Of a stretch of 64,000 nucleotides of DNA, positions 34,270 to 46,850 are shown in pieces. A program made the translations under genes and the position numbers. The DNA is from Narthecium ossifragum (taxonomy: Eukaryota; Streptophyta; Magnoliopsida; Dioscoreales; Nartheciaceae). Location: the NCBI GenBank assembly GCA_963920575.1, contig OY986970.1, positions 23,753,274 to 23,817,273 of the forward strand, written 5' to 3'. Below the pieces are notes generated by a model that saw nothing but the letters and a program-made list of their open reading frames with translations, had not been told where the DNA came from and ran no database searches. How positions within the stretch are numbered: the stretch's first letter is position 1; every line of letters starts with the position of its first letter.

Positions 34270-37200
34270 CTGTATTATTAAAAAAAAGGGGTATTAGTCC
34301 AAAACCCCAAATCTGGCCATATCTTTGTCCAACACCCCATGCTATTTGTCAAAAACCCCATACCCACTTTTTTTTGTTAATAAGCCCAAAACACACAAAA
34401 AAAGACGAAAATGCCCTTTCATATTTTTCCCCTTTTTCTCCCACGCTTTTCTCTCTCCTCTCTCTCCTCTCTCCCCTCTCTCCCCTCTCTTCTCCAGCGA
34501 CTGTCAAAGAGCTCCGACGCCCCCCCATGCCTCGTCCAACGTCGCCCAGGACCCCCGCGACCGTCCTCACCCACGAACCCCACCCTCGAGCTCCTCCCTC
34601 CGACGCCGACGCCTCCGTTGTCCTCGCCTCCACCTCCTTGAGCTCCCCTGCTGCAACTCGGCGCCGCCACCGCCGAGAACAGCTGCCACTGGCCTCACCG
34701 TCGTCCACAATAGTTAGACCCGGAACCCCCTAACCCTCCCGATCTCTTCTCCTTCATCTTCGTCTCAGATCCGGCGACGACGTCCACCTTCCTACCTTCA
34801 AGACCAGCGCGGCACCGCCACCTTAGATCCATCGCCTACGGCTGCACCATCGGCGATTTAACCCAGGGGATCAAGTCCTCATGCCAACACGATCACATCC
34901 CCACCGACGCCGACGACCAGACATCCCTCCTTACCGGCGATTGGGCTCCGGCAACTCCCAGCCGTCCGATCGACATTCCGCCATCTTCAACCACTCGATC
35001 TGGATCCAACAGATCTCAGCCTTCCGATCAAGATTTGAGTTGATCCAAGCACTCTAGCCGGAACAAATCCAATTAGACTCCATATACTCCACCAGATTGG
35101 TTCTGACGTGATATGGAAGCTTAATCCGATCAGGCCAAGATCCGGCAATCCACGTTTGAACCCAGATTCGAGCCAAGAGCCAAAGCAGTGAAATTTTTTG
35201 ATCAAATACAATTTACACATCAAAATTGTACATAAAATTTGGAAAATTGACCATTTAAAATTGACAAAAATACATTTTTATCTTTTTTAATTCATTTTCA
35301 TCTTTTAAATGTATTTTCACCATTTTAAATTCATTTTCATCTTTTTAAATTCATTTTCATCTTTTCACATGCATTTTCATCTTTTTTTAATTCATTTTTA
35401 TCTTTCGTGCATTTTCATCTTTCTAAATTCATTTTCATCTTTCACAATTCATTTTCATCTTTTAAACTCTATTTTCATCATTTTAAACCTATTTTCATCT
35501 TTTTTAACTTTATTTTTATCTTTTTAACTCTATTTAAATCTTTCTAAATTCATTTACATCTTTCTAAATTCATTTTCATCTTTTTAAATTCATTTTCATC
35601 TTTTTAAATTCATTTTCATCTTTCTGAATTCATTTCCATCTTTTTAAATTCAATTTCATCTTTCTAAAATCATTTTCATCTTTTACATGCATTTTCATAT
35701 GTTTAAATGCATTTTCATATGTTTAAATGCATTTTTATCTTTTTAACTCTTCAAATTATAACTTAATTGGCTGAAATTCTCCATCAAGAGTCTCTTCAGC
35801 TACCTCCACTTTTTTTCTGTAATTTTCTTTATCTTTTTGCAAATTTTCATCTTTATACTTTTTTTTACATATTCTACTCTTTTTAATGCATTTTCATTTT
35901 TCTGAATTCATTTTCATTTTTCTCAATTCATTTTCATCTTTCACAAATCATTTTCATCTTTCTAAATTAATTTTCATCTTTATGAATTCATTTTCATCTT
36001 TCACAATTCATTTTTATTTTTCATACATTTTCATCTTTCTAAATTCATTTTCATCTTTTTAAATTCATTTTCATCTTTCTAAATTCATTTTCATCTTTCT
36101 TTTATTTTCAGTTTTCTTTCATTTTCATCTTTCTAAATTTATTTTCATATTTTTAAATTCATTTTCATCTTTTTAAATTTATTTTCATATTTCTAAATGC
36201 ATTTTCATCTGTTTAAATGCATTTTTATGTTTTTAACTCTTTAAATTATAACTTAATTGGCTGAAATTCTCCATCAATAGTCTCTTCAGTCACCTCCACC
36301 TTTTTTCTGTAATTTTCTTTATCTTTTTGCACATTTGCCCCTATTTTTTTACCAATTTTCTCTATTTATTAAGATCGACAACCCATATTCTACTCTTTTC
36401 CTCTCCATCGTGACGACCTCCCCGTCCTTGACCTCGCCGTCCTCAACCTCCCCGTCCTCGACCTCGCCATCACCGCTCTCCACCGCCGCGACTTCGTCGT
36501 CGCCGCTCTCCACCACCGCAACTTCGTCGTCGCCGCTCTCCACCATCGCGACCTCGCTGCCACCGCTCTCTAGGGTCCTTGTTCACACCGACGTCGCCCC
36601 TCCTAGTCACCGACACCACCCCTTCGAGCTCAGCCGCCGTTGAGACTAGCCGTCCCCTTCGGATCCAGCACCCCGCCGCCCCGTCGTCCCCGACGGCGCC
36701 CATCGACGCCGCACGACCATCCTCCTCACCGGGATCTGCCCAAGGTCCATCACCCTCCCAGATCCCGCCAGATCCACCCTCCTCTTGGATCCAGCACCAC
36801 CTCCATCGGAGCTCTCCGCCTTCCTCTTGGATCCAACACTGCCTCCACCGGAGCCCGCCGCCCTCGACGAGATATTCCGCCCGAAATCCCCCTTCGTCCC
36901 CATGTGCGTCGCCCGTATCTGGCCCAGCTTTGATGGCCTCCTCCTTGACCGGCTGCTTCGATCCAGGACCTTGAGTCCGAGACCGCCCCTGGCACCGCCT
37001 CCCATGGTGGTGGAGCTTTCCATGGCGTCTCCGTGGTGCTACCGCCACCGCGGCTTCTGGAGTAAGCATTGGTCGTAGGTGGTCGCAGCTCCGATGGAGG
37101 AGGTGCTGGCGGTCTGGGGGAGCTTGCCGGGGTTAATGACCATGGATTACAGCAATGGGTTCCGGGGTGGTCGGCGACGCATGTAACGGCGAGGGCGAAG

Positions 37201-37560
37201 GCGGTGGCGTGGGATTGTGACAGGGAGGCGAGGGAGCTGATGGTCGTGGCAACGAGGGGTCGGGGAGGTGATCCAACGACGGGGCACAACCATGGATGTG
37301 AGCTGGGATCTCCGACGATCCGGCGATGGAGCTCCGGGCAAGGGCGGGACGCCGGCCGATGCTTCGTCGGGATCAGGAAGTGAGAAGAGGGGGGAGAACG
37401 AGAGAGAGAGAGAGAGAGAGGAGGGTAACAAGTAAGAAGAAGGGGCATTATGGTCTTTTAATGTAAATAATAAGTCAGCTAATACACTGTCGTGGGGTTT
37501 TTACTTTAAAAACACAATTAATGGGGTTTTTAGCAATAAAGGGGACTAAACTAGTGTTAT
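34270..37560. mobile_element. Unclassified repeat element, family F copy 1
   Basis: It begins with a TTTGTCAAAAACCCCAT-type end and finishes with GGGGTTTTTAGCAATAAA, which are partly complementary, suggesting degenerate inverted ends; no target duplication is certain. Inside are pyrimidine-rich DNA, a GC-rich block (34500-35000), a CATTTTCATCTTT minisatellite (35270-36240) with an internally duplicated flank (about 35740-35850 repeats at 36230-36340), and a second GC-rich block (36400-37390). The same order occurs in copy 2 (40020-47790). The GC-rich blocks look like captured exons but I cannot name them. Confidence 0.6.
35270..36240. repeat. AAATTCATTTTCATCTTTCT minisatellite
   Basis: About 45 degenerate 20-bp units in two blocks separated by a flank at about 35740-35860 that recurs after the second block, so array plus flank was duplicated once. 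No gene. Confidence 0.85.
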
Positions 37561-37867
37561 CACCAATTAACTATAAAAAAAATGACGCGATGTAGTTAGC
37601 AATTAGCGCAGTGTAGATAGAACGATCCATAGCTTATTTATGTCATGCCCTACCATGCTCAATCTGCCCTTTCTTTAAATTTTGATGAGTATTCGGTACC
37701 CTACATTATATATATACACACACACACCTTATAAAATAAAGCGAAGAGAGAATAAAATTCGATCTAGATCCAAGATTCAATCTGCCCTTCTTTAAAGACG
37801 TCAAATGTTTGAAAATGTCCCATACCTCTATATGTATGTGAATATGTATGTGTATGTGTTTATATCT

Positions 37868-38339
37868 ATTATATAAGATCAGGTTTCATGAGTTACAATC
37901 TGACTCATGTATTTTTCTCACACATGGCATCTGAGTCATCGAGAGAGGAGGATAGAAGGGGGACACGTGGCAGCTGAGTTATAAAGAGGAGGATGAGAGA
38001 GGGGTAGTGGGGGTGGGTGGTTAACCGTGACACCTAGTCTATTATATAAGATCAGCTTTTATGAGTCACAATCAGACTCATTTATTTTCTCACACATGGT
38101 AGTTGAGCTATCGAGAGAGGAGGAGAGAGGGGGACGCATGACAGCTGAGTCATAGATAGGGGAGGAGAGAGAGGGCAATAAGGGTGGGTGGTTAGGGGTA
38201 GTGGGGGTGAGTGGTTACCCATGTCATGTGACACGGGGCCCACCTACCTAGCTAGTAAATATATGTATATATATGTGTGTGTGTGTACACACACATATAT
38301 GAGTCAGATCGTGACTCATAAAAATTGATCTTATATAAT
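37868..38339. mobile_element. MITE with 170-bp tandem duplication
   Basis: The right-hand copy (38040-38339) begins TATTATATAAGATCAGC and ends with its complement GATCTTATATAATA; inverted ends extend about 40 bp (ATGAGTCAC). The sequence from 37868 repeats once at 38040 with period about 172 bp. Interior is purine-rich with a GGGTGGTTA motif. Related remnants occur at 10800-11130. Confidence 0.65.
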
Positions 38340-39210
38340 ACTACTAAGGTCTCTGAAATTCAAGAGATAATCAAAGTTAATGAGAAATTATTATCAGAAA
38401 AGAGAAAAGGTCTTGAAGCTCCAAAAGAGAGATCAATGATCCGGCTTCAAAAATTGTTCGAACGACAATTTCCTCAGGCTACTGAGAATGAAATCATGAA
38501 GAAATGTTATGAACATTTAAAGCATCAGTTCACTAGCCATTTCTCTGGCTCTGATAGAATTTCTATTAGCTCTGACGATGCGATGCAGGATGCTCAAGAC
38601 CCCTACGAGGATCAAGAAGATCTGTGGACCCAAATCATTTCCCAAGATCTGCCCGGGAAAAAGAAGGATGGTCCTACCACTAGTGGAGCTTCCACTAGCC
38701 AAGGATAAGCTTCATCGGCTGGAGAATAAGATTCTCCACTATCTAAAAGCTAAATGATGTGATGCCAAAGGTGATTGTTCAGCCACTCATTCGACTGCAA
38801 CCTACTCAGCACACGACGTGGCAGGCCCTACCTTTTGAGCATTATTGCTCCACTAAACCGAAAGGATTAAAAGAGAAATATTCTCTCAATAATGCAGCTT
38901 TACTTAGCCTTGAAGGCTTGTACCTCTATATAAGAGGAAGAACTCGTCTGAGTTCAGTACGCTGGTTCTCACCCACTCTTCTCTTATAACCTCTCTTCCC
39001 CTTGTAACTTCAACCAGTGGAATATATTTGAAGTTAGTAGTAATTTCTTCGTCTCTCTCTTTGCTTTTTAATTATGTAGAGATATAGTTTGGAAAGAGTA
39101 TCCAAAGACTGGAACTTTAATAGTTCAGTTCTACCTTCTGATCTCGTTCATACAAGATCAGTAGCATCGAGCGCCAGCTCTCTGGATAATTGATCTAATC
39201 AATATCTCTT
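38340..39210 (+). mobile_element. Retroelement or endogenous pararetrovirus remnant with TATA promoter
   Basis: An open frame (about 38340-38708, roughly 120 aa) is charged and ends in an acidic then Ser/Thr/Gly-rich tail; I cannot assign it firmly. About 220 bp after its stop lies CTCTATATAAGAGG (38925-38938) followed by a leader-like region, and near 39163 an AGCATCGAGC sequence faintly resembling a tRNA-Met primer site. That order, ORF end then promoter then leader, fits a Caulimoviridae-type 3' region or an LTR. No RT or coat zinc finger is visible. Low confidence. Confidence 0.35.
38927..38934 (+). promoter_or_regulatory. TATA box of the remnant element
   Basis: TATATAAG in a TCTATATAAGAGG context. 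Confidence 0.5.
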
Positions 39211-40020
39211 TGAATTATCCACATAGTTATAAATACACACACATAAAATACACATAACATACACACGATTATAAATACACACATATAAATATATATATTA
39301 TGTATATATTACATGTGAGAGTATATATAACACAGGGGTGAGGGTACCAGACACTTGTCAAAAGACTCAAAATATGGGCCGTTTCCTTTAATGGAAGGCC
39401 TAGACTGAGAAAGGCACGGACCTGCCATAGCTATGTCAGCCCCCGATTCATATAAAAGAGCGGTGGATATTGAATCAGTCCATCTCGGCATGCACATAAG
39501 ATAAAAGAATATTTGCATATACAAGGATGCCTCTCAAAATGGTCTCAATTATATAAATGAATAGAGTTTTATATACATGGACATGTGACATATGTAAAGA
39601 CGAGTCGAACTCTTTCAGGTAACTTTTGTTGGTGAAATGATGCTATCAAAACATGATCCATACGCAAGGATGAACAGTTTGTCAATTTACACTTGTCTTC
39701 CTCTTCTTTGTATGGTAATGAATTTTCTCTTGCTCTCACGGAATCTCCACCTTTGTCTTTGGAAAAGTGATATCCTAGGTTCTTTTTCTTAATTAATATC
39801 ATAAAACCCTTTGGAAAAAATACTATCACAAAAACCAAATTTCTGACAATATCAAAAAATCCACCAGAAAATGACTAAGATACCTTTCTGTTTGATTAAG
39901 AGACTAATCATGGTAAAAATGCGTGATTAGTTATGAAATGACTAAGATACCTTTGGGCATTAGTACAGTATATACATTATGACTAGGAGTAGCTTAGTAA
40001 TTTCACTCATATTTGTATTA
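39210..40020. other. Intergenic, AT-rich; no gene recognised
   Basis: Microsatellite-like ATACACACATA tract at 39230-39300. A minus-strand frame at 39340-39500 is open for 70 codons without a recognisable family. Confidence 0.45.
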
Positions 40021-41018
40021 AATTAAGGGGTATTTGGCGAGAATCTCAAATCTCAAATCTAGCCTCCTCATTGTCCAGGACCCATGCACATTGTCAAAAA
40101 CCCCATACTCATTTTTTTTAAGTAATTTTAAATACACCACTGAAAGTTATAAGTGCACCACATTTTCCTAAGGGCACTTAGACATTGATGAGACATTGAT
40201 GAGTTAGACATTAGGAATATGTGGTGCACATATAATTTTCAGTGGTGCATTTAAAATTACCCAATTTTTTTAGATCAATAAGACAATAATACCATTGTTT
40301 TCTTTTTCTTTTTATTCAGCCTTTTTTCTCTCTCCTCTCTCTCTCCTCTCCTTCGGCGAGAGAATATTCACCTTCTCCGCCGCCCATCCACTCCGGCGAC
40401 CACCCTCTTCCCGGCGATCTCCCCTTCCCCGACGTTGTCCGATCGCCCTCCTCGTCGGAAGCGTCACTCGAGTTCCTCCCCTCTCTCAGATCCGACGCCA
40501 CCTCTACCTAAACCCACCACCCAACAACCTTCCAGCGCCGTCTAGCCTCCAGAACCGGTGCGCATAACGTCTCCGCCTTCCTCGACGACCCCCGACGACA
40601 CCTCGATGCCTTCCGACCTCCCTCAACATCTACCTTCGTCGAGAGCCAACCCCTGTGAGGACCCGTTCCTTTAACCTGATTCGACCGCGTTAGGTCGAGG
40701 GTCTGGCCCGTTTGGCCTTGTTCCTTGATCGGGCTGATCGTAAAGACCCCAAGGGCAATTTGGTAAATTACGCCTTGACGGTTGGTTCCACACCCGCGAT
40801 GTACACACACATCCTCTTGTTTGTTAATTGTGCTTATTAGAACCTTAGGCAAACTTGGGATCGAAAGATCCGAGTTCGGGCGCGCGAAAGCTGTCTTTAG
40901 GACAGCTGTCAGCCCAAACCAGTCGGATTCAAGGCACCGCCTTCGACGCGTCCGGATAAGGACGCGAACCGACGTAGTCCGATCAATCGCTCAGGGAGCG
41001 ACCGATCCGACTCGGGCC

Positions 41019-41026
41019 TATAAGTA
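41019..41026 (+). promoter_or_regulatory. TATA box of the outer solo LTR
   Basis: TATAAGTA about 365 bp from the LTR start, followed by a pyrimidine-rich tract typical of a start region. Confidence 0.55.
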
Positions 41027-42876
41027 GCCCGCGAACCGCCTCTGTTTTTCTCTTTTCTTCTTCTTCTTCCTTCTTCTCTCTGCTGAGGCTAGGGTTTCGT
41101 GGCTAATGGCGTTCCAGCAGCTTGGAGAGGTTGGCAACAAGGGGAGGAGTAGATCCTTACCTCCCTTGGACGGTTTAATCGAGGATTAAACGTGGATTAA
41201 GCGTAGTAAGGTAGGATTCTATGTTTAGGATAGTTTTGGTGTTCTTCGTTGTTTTATTTGATTGTTCTTCAACTAAAGTATGCTAAGTGACGTGTTATAG
41301 CTTGCTTTACATCTAATTAAAGTAAGGTAGGATTCTATGTTTAGGATTTGATTTGATATGCGTTTAAGCATGTTTTTCATCAATTGATTTCTGGATTTTA
41401 TGTTCTAGCAGAACAATGGTGCTCTAGCTTGTTTTACGAGCTATACGTGCATGCTCTCAGTTGATATTCTATATGAAAGTTGTAGATCTCTGAGTAGTGG
41501 TGTTCTTTTAGAGCTACGTAGAATTTCTGGTGAATTAAATGGGTCGTCTGTGTTGAAACATGGCAGTTGGTTTAAATGGAGGATTTAAGTGGTTTTTCTC
41601 TATTTAATTGAGCTGGTTTTTGGAGAGGATGATCTTGATGATCTTTGGAAGAGATATGCAAAGTTTGGTTTTTATCCAAGTTATTTTCAATAGGATTTTG
41701 ATTAGTTTATCAAATCTGAGATTTTATCGAAATTGTAGGTTTTGATCTATTTTCGTTTATCCGATCGATCCAGTTTTCGGATATATGATTCGGGGTATGC
41801 CATTGAGTTGGTATATCAAGTTTCATGTCAATCGGACGGCTAGATTGAAAGATATGATTTTTTTAGTCTCGTGATATAATTGATTTGATTTATGTAAATC
41901 GATTATATTAATCATATATGGATATATATTATTTTAAGCCTGCGCATGGTTCGTGGTTGAACCAGGGGAGTTGCGCCTCCCTTGGGATGTGTAGAGTAAA
42001 TGGGCCTTAAGTTCGCCCTACGCTTTGAATATAATATTATTATATTACTGTCATAGTTGTTTGATACTGTAGCTGGGGTTGTATCTTGTTTGTAGGCCTG
42101 AGTGCCTACTTCTTCCGTTTTATTATAGACCGATGCTATATATACCCTTGGCGAGCTGTAGGCTACGCCCGGACTTGTGTTTTATCTGACATCCTGTTGC
42201 ATGCTTACACTTTTGTTCGTACATGGGCATAGCATGCATCTGATTGCATTAGATGCATAGAGGATAGGACCTGGGCGATGGGTTGATCGTCGATCCGAGG
42301 CTCTCGGGTAGCTCGGATCTAGCTTTAGGATCGAGGATGGGTAGCAAGGTTTAGGATTTAATATGTTATAATAATCTGATGTTTTGAGGTGACTGTCTAG
42401 TTGGCTGCAATTGCTTGATCGAAGTTTAGAGGTCCTTCTAGGTTTCAGGCTCAGTCTCAGTTTCACTGTTAGGGAGAGTCACATACCACCGGGTTCTACC
42501 CCTGTTGTTTTCATCACTGAGGTGCTTGGTTGAGAGGGACGAGTGATGACAGTACCAAATGTCATCATGGTGCGTTGTGAGGACCCGTACCTCCAACCCG
42601 GTTCGACCGCGTTAGGTCGAGGTTCTAGTTTTGTGGTTTGGCTCGGTTGGCCTTGGGATGCGATCAGTTGATCGCATCGCTGTTTTTGATCCTAGGGGGC
42701 ATTTTGGTAAATTTACCCCCTGATGGTCAATTTCACACCCACGTTACACACACTTCCTTTGATTGATATATGTGAATGATTAGAACCTTAAGGGCGCTTC
42801 CGATCGGAAAATCGGAGCTTGATCGGGAGAGATCGAATCGGACGACTGTGATCGATTCTATTTCTCTCTCTTTTCC

Positions 42877-42884
42877 TATAAATA
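42877..42884 (+). promoter_or_regulatory. TATA box of the inner solo LTR
   Basis: TATAAATA in a TTTCCTATAAATAACC context, 301 bp from the LTR start and followed by a CT-rich tract. It places the palindrome array about 690-1050 bp downstream, in the transcribed part if this promoter is used. Confidence 0.65.
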
Positions 42885-43570
42885 ACCCTTCTCTTTTCTC
42901 TCTCTTCTCTTTCTTTCTCTCTTCTTCTCTCCTTCGTTGGCTGCCGGCGTGGAGCTCCGGCTACGGCTTTTCGGCGCTGATCCGTGGCGATCTGAGTTGA
43001 GAATCTCGTAGATCGGCTGCTTGTCTTTGCAAGTAGGTGTTTCTATCCAATTCCTATGAGTTGGCAACCCTCAGATCGCCTTTTTGTGTTTTGTGGTTGT
43101 TGTCTGTATTAGAATGTAATGATTTTTGGTATTCTTATTCCTTAGCATGTTTAGAAGCTAGCTGTGGTTTCATTTCTGTATTCTTTCGGACGGATTCCGT
43201 ATTTTTATCGGTTTTTCGACGGGGTCGGACTCAGATCTGATATTTCACGATCTGAGTTTGGTTTTTATTGCATGAATGAATTCCCCACCATCAAATAGAC
43301 CTTCCTGCAAAGTTTGAGTGGATTCCATCGTTGTTTGATAGATCAAATTCAACAAATTCGGTTTTTCGTCGGTTTCGTCGGTTTACGGGCCATTTGATTT
43401 AATTCGGGGGATTTGATCATCCAAAGTTGGATTTCTTAGTGTCATCAGATTCCCCTCATCCAATTGCACATGCCACCAAGTTTGGTTTGATTTCGATACG
43501 TTTTGATAGATCAAATTCAAGAAATTGGATTTCTGGCACTGTTCTTGGAACTGTGCGCTAGGCCTGATGG

Positions 43571-43930
43571 TCGACCGTCGGATCGATCGTCAGGTGTTGG
43601 CACGCTTCATCATGGCCTCACGATCGACCGTCGAATCGACCGTCGCATCGACCGTGAGGTTCTGTCTCGTTTTGGGTCTCCCAAGGTCGATGCTCCCATC
43701 GACCGTGGGTCCTTAACCTTTTTCCCACCCGACCTCACGGTCGACCCGACACCGTCGGATCGACCGTGAGGCTCTGTACCGTTTTTGGTTTCCCAGGATC
43801 GATGTCTCGATCGATCGTGGCCCTTATGCTTTTCCCACTTTTTGGTCTCGCGGTCGACCGTCGCATCGACCGTGACATCACAGTCGACCGTCGGATCGAC
43901 CGTGGCCTCACGGTCGATCGTTACATCGAC
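43571..43930. repeat. TCGA palindrome-pair hairpin array, 12-bp spacing
   Basis: TCGA cores start at 43571/43583, 43624/43636/43648, 43687/43699, 43741/43760, 43799/43811, 43854/43866, 43884/43896 and 43914/43926. All but 43741/43760 are spaced exactly 12 bp. The outer flanks are inverted (TCACGGTCGA ... TCGACCGTGA), so each pair is a hairpin with about 10-bp arms and an 8-bp loop. ORFs across it are by-products. Confidence 0.9.
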
Positions 43931-46439
43931 GGTGAGCCCATGAACAGTGTTTTCTGGCTTCCTTTGATTGGTTTTTCGTTCATGATAGATACTCAATCAT
44001 GTTAGGAAGCATGCATGTTGTTATCACGGGGTTTTCAATGGATTTTGATTGAGATTGGGAATTGGATTGTGGGTTTATCATTTTGGACGGATTTATGGGT
44101 TGAGTTGCATTTAGATACCTAGTTGGATGGTAAACATAAATGCTTCATGCGTGCTTAGCCGTTTGCTAGCTATGAGTGCTAGTCTACGTTGTACTGTGAA
44201 ACCTTAGTCTGTCAGGTGCCAAAGAGCACTGAAGACTATTGTATATATGTGTTTATCGCTTTGCTCTAATCATTGTATTATTAGTATAGCTTATGTGTAT
44301 TTGAGACCCTTGCTATGCTCACCCCTTGGCTAGCTATAAGCCATGCCTAGTCCTGTATAATTGATGTCATATTTGTTGCATGTCTATATCTCTTTATCTG
44401 TGCCTGAGCATCACATGCATCTTGTTTGCATTAGAGCATAAGGCTAGGGTGCGGGTGAATAGGGTCTTCGCCGATCCGAGGCTCTCGGGTAACTCGGATC
44501 TAGCTCTAGGACCGTGGCTGGATAGCAAGGACTATGGCATGATTGTTATGCCAAATCTTTGTATTCTCGAGGATGGGTCTAGTTGGCTACTATCTGTTGT
44601 TTGAGGTGTAGAGGTCGCCCAGATTTCTCGTCTCATGCTCAGTATCCGTGTTAAGGGAAGTTACGTGTTGCCCTGGGTCCTACCCCTTTGTTGTTCAGCG
44701 CTGGACGCTTGGTGGTTGAGAGGGACGGCTGTTGACAGTTGAGGTCACAGAGCGTGTGTCCTGGGGTAGGCGGTGGACGTAACGTGAGTTTCCTTTAGAG
44801 ATGAGACAGAACCCCCGACTTTGTAGTTTCCCCTCTTTCCTGTGCGACGTAGAGTAGAGTAGAACCCTACTGAGCTTATTGCTCACTCCTACCCGGGCTA
44901 CGTTTGCAGGTGCAGGCTTCAGCTCATCCTCGGTGGTTCAAGCTAGATCAGGTCTTGGCGGCGCGTCGACTTCCAGAGGCGTTTGAGGTCTCAGAGGGAC
45001 ATATGTATATTTTTGGCAGCTTTTGTTTAGAGTTATTTTTTTGAGGATGATGTATTTAACGTTAAATATATGAAATATTGTTCCCTCTTTAGATTGAGTT
45101 TTATTCCGCAATGTAATATTTAGTTTTACCTTTATGCCCTTGGAGGTCTTTAAGTTCAAATTTATTCCGCTTTGTGTATTATCGCACTGTATCGGATGTA
45201 ACTAGTATAGGTTTACCCTCACGCCCCAGATCGGATGGGTTTCCTTGGTCGGGGTGTGATATGTGTGCCCTTGGGTAGACGTTGTGCGTAACGTGGAGTT
45301 CCCCTAGAAATGAGTTGGAACCTGGGACTTTACTGTTCCCTTCCTTTGTCAGTGTCGTAGTATAGAATCCTACAGAGTTTATTACTCACTACTATCCGGG
45401 CTGCGTTTTGCAGGTGCAGACGTCAGCTCTTCTTCCGTAGATCCCAACTGGACATGCACATGGTGGCGTGTCGGCTTTGGAGGTGTTCGAGGACTTGGGG
45501 TTCATTCGATCTTGATGAATTATTTAAATATATAAATTCCTTATGTAAGGATTTTTGAGGATTAAATATTGTATCATAATCTTGAATTATATTTGAAATT
45601 TTGAATTTTATATTGACCCCAGATCAATTGTTAGTTCAGTTGTATTTATTTTATTATGAATCGCGCCTTTGATGGATTGAGTAGAGTAGGAACCCTCACG
45701 CCTCGACTCGGATGGGTTTTCTGAGTCGGGGTGTGACAACCCCGAGCTTCGCCCTCCTCATGGATCTGGCACCGTCGCCCTTTACACCGCTATTTCCGAC
45801 CTCCCTGGTCCCATCTGACCCCGAATTCGGGTACCCGAGTTCCCTCCCACCCTTCTTTGACCATCCTCCGGCTAGATCCGGCGACCAAGCACTGCCTCAC
45901 TTCTCCAAGAGCACCGCCGCTGCCTCCTTAGATTCGCCATTTACGGCGGCACCACCGACGATCCAGCACCGTGGATCGAGTCCCTAGGCCACCATGACTT
46001 CATCCCTATCGCCGCCGTCGACCGCTGGTCCGTCCTCACCGTTGACCAAGGCCAGAGCTCTCTCAGCCGTCTGATCATCCTCGCCTTCCTCTCCAAGTCC
46101 CGCATCGGGTTGAGCCGGTCTGAATTGATCAGATCATGTTGAGCACTTGAGCCTGACTGAACAAATCGACCCCCCCTCGTAGCCAGATTGGACCAGATCA
46201 GACGAGCAGCTCTCCCTAAGTTGGCTCCACCATGGCAAGTAGTTTGGTCCGATCAGATCGAATCTGATCCGACCCAACTTGATCCGGTCTGAAATCAAAT
46301 TAGATCAAAAAGATGAAAATAGATAATAAAAAAAAAGATGAAAATTGATCAACAAAGATGGAAATAGATGAGAAAGATGAAAATATATCAACAAAAATGA
46401 AAATAGATCAGAAAGATGAAAATAGATCAAAAAGATGAA

Positions 46440-46850
46440 AATGATCAGAAATATGAAAATACATTCTTATGTTTCCATCATTTTCATCTTTTCAACTTCA
46501 TTTTTATCTTTTAAACTTTATTTGTATCTTTTTAACTCCATTTTAATATTTTAAAATGCATTTTCATCTTTTTAATGTATTTTCATCTTTTAAAATTCAT
46601 TTTCATCTTTTAAAATGCATTTTTATCTTTCATGCGCATTCATCTTTTCAACTTCATTTTTATCTTTTAAACTTTATTTTTATCTTTTAAATTCATTTTC
46701 ATATTTTTAAATTCATTTTCATCTTTGTAAATTCATTTCATCTTTGTAAATTCATTTCACCTTTGTAAATTCATTTTCATATTTTTAAATATATTTTATC
46801 TTTTTAAATTAATTTTCATCTTTTAAAATTCATTTTCATCTGATTGGGTC
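46440..46850. repeat. CATTTTCATCTTTTAAATT minisatellite (family F copy 2)
   Basis: The same 20-bp unit as at 35270-36240. The preceding 46310-46450 has the purine version AAAGATGAAAATAGATCA, i.e. the array is present in both orientations. Confidence 0.85.

Larger units (their letters stand above)
42576..45261 (+). mobile_element. Inner Ty3-type solo LTR (2.69 kb), same superfamily
   Basis: It starts TGTGAGGACCCG and ends GGGGTGTGATA. The flanking duplication is TGCGT (42571-42575) and TGTGT (45262-45266), differing by one C-to-T change; the LTR end CA reads TA, another C-to-T change, both compatible with methyl-cytosine decay. It is inserted in the outer LTR and is therefore younger. It carries the 12-bp palindrome array at 43571-43930. 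Confidence 0.88.
40654..45738 (+). mobile_element. Outer Ty3-type solo LTR (2.39 kb) interrupted by a second solo LTR
   Basis: It starts TGTGAGGACCCG and ends GGGGTGTGACA; the flanking 5-bp duplication is ACCCC (40649-40653 and 45739-45743). Its two parts are 40654-42575 and 45267-45738. No internal element sequence is present, so it is a solo LTR left by recombination. ORFs within it are not credible. Confidence 0.9.

Noticed and set aside
35270..36240. CRISPR-like regular repeats
   Set aside because: Units are contiguous and degenerate with no unique spacers; a plant minisatellite.
36470..37448. Long ORFs on both strands in the GC-rich block of family F
   Set aside because: Low-complexity Pro/Arg/Gly/Ser content with mirror ORFs on the opposite strand; no domain recognised.
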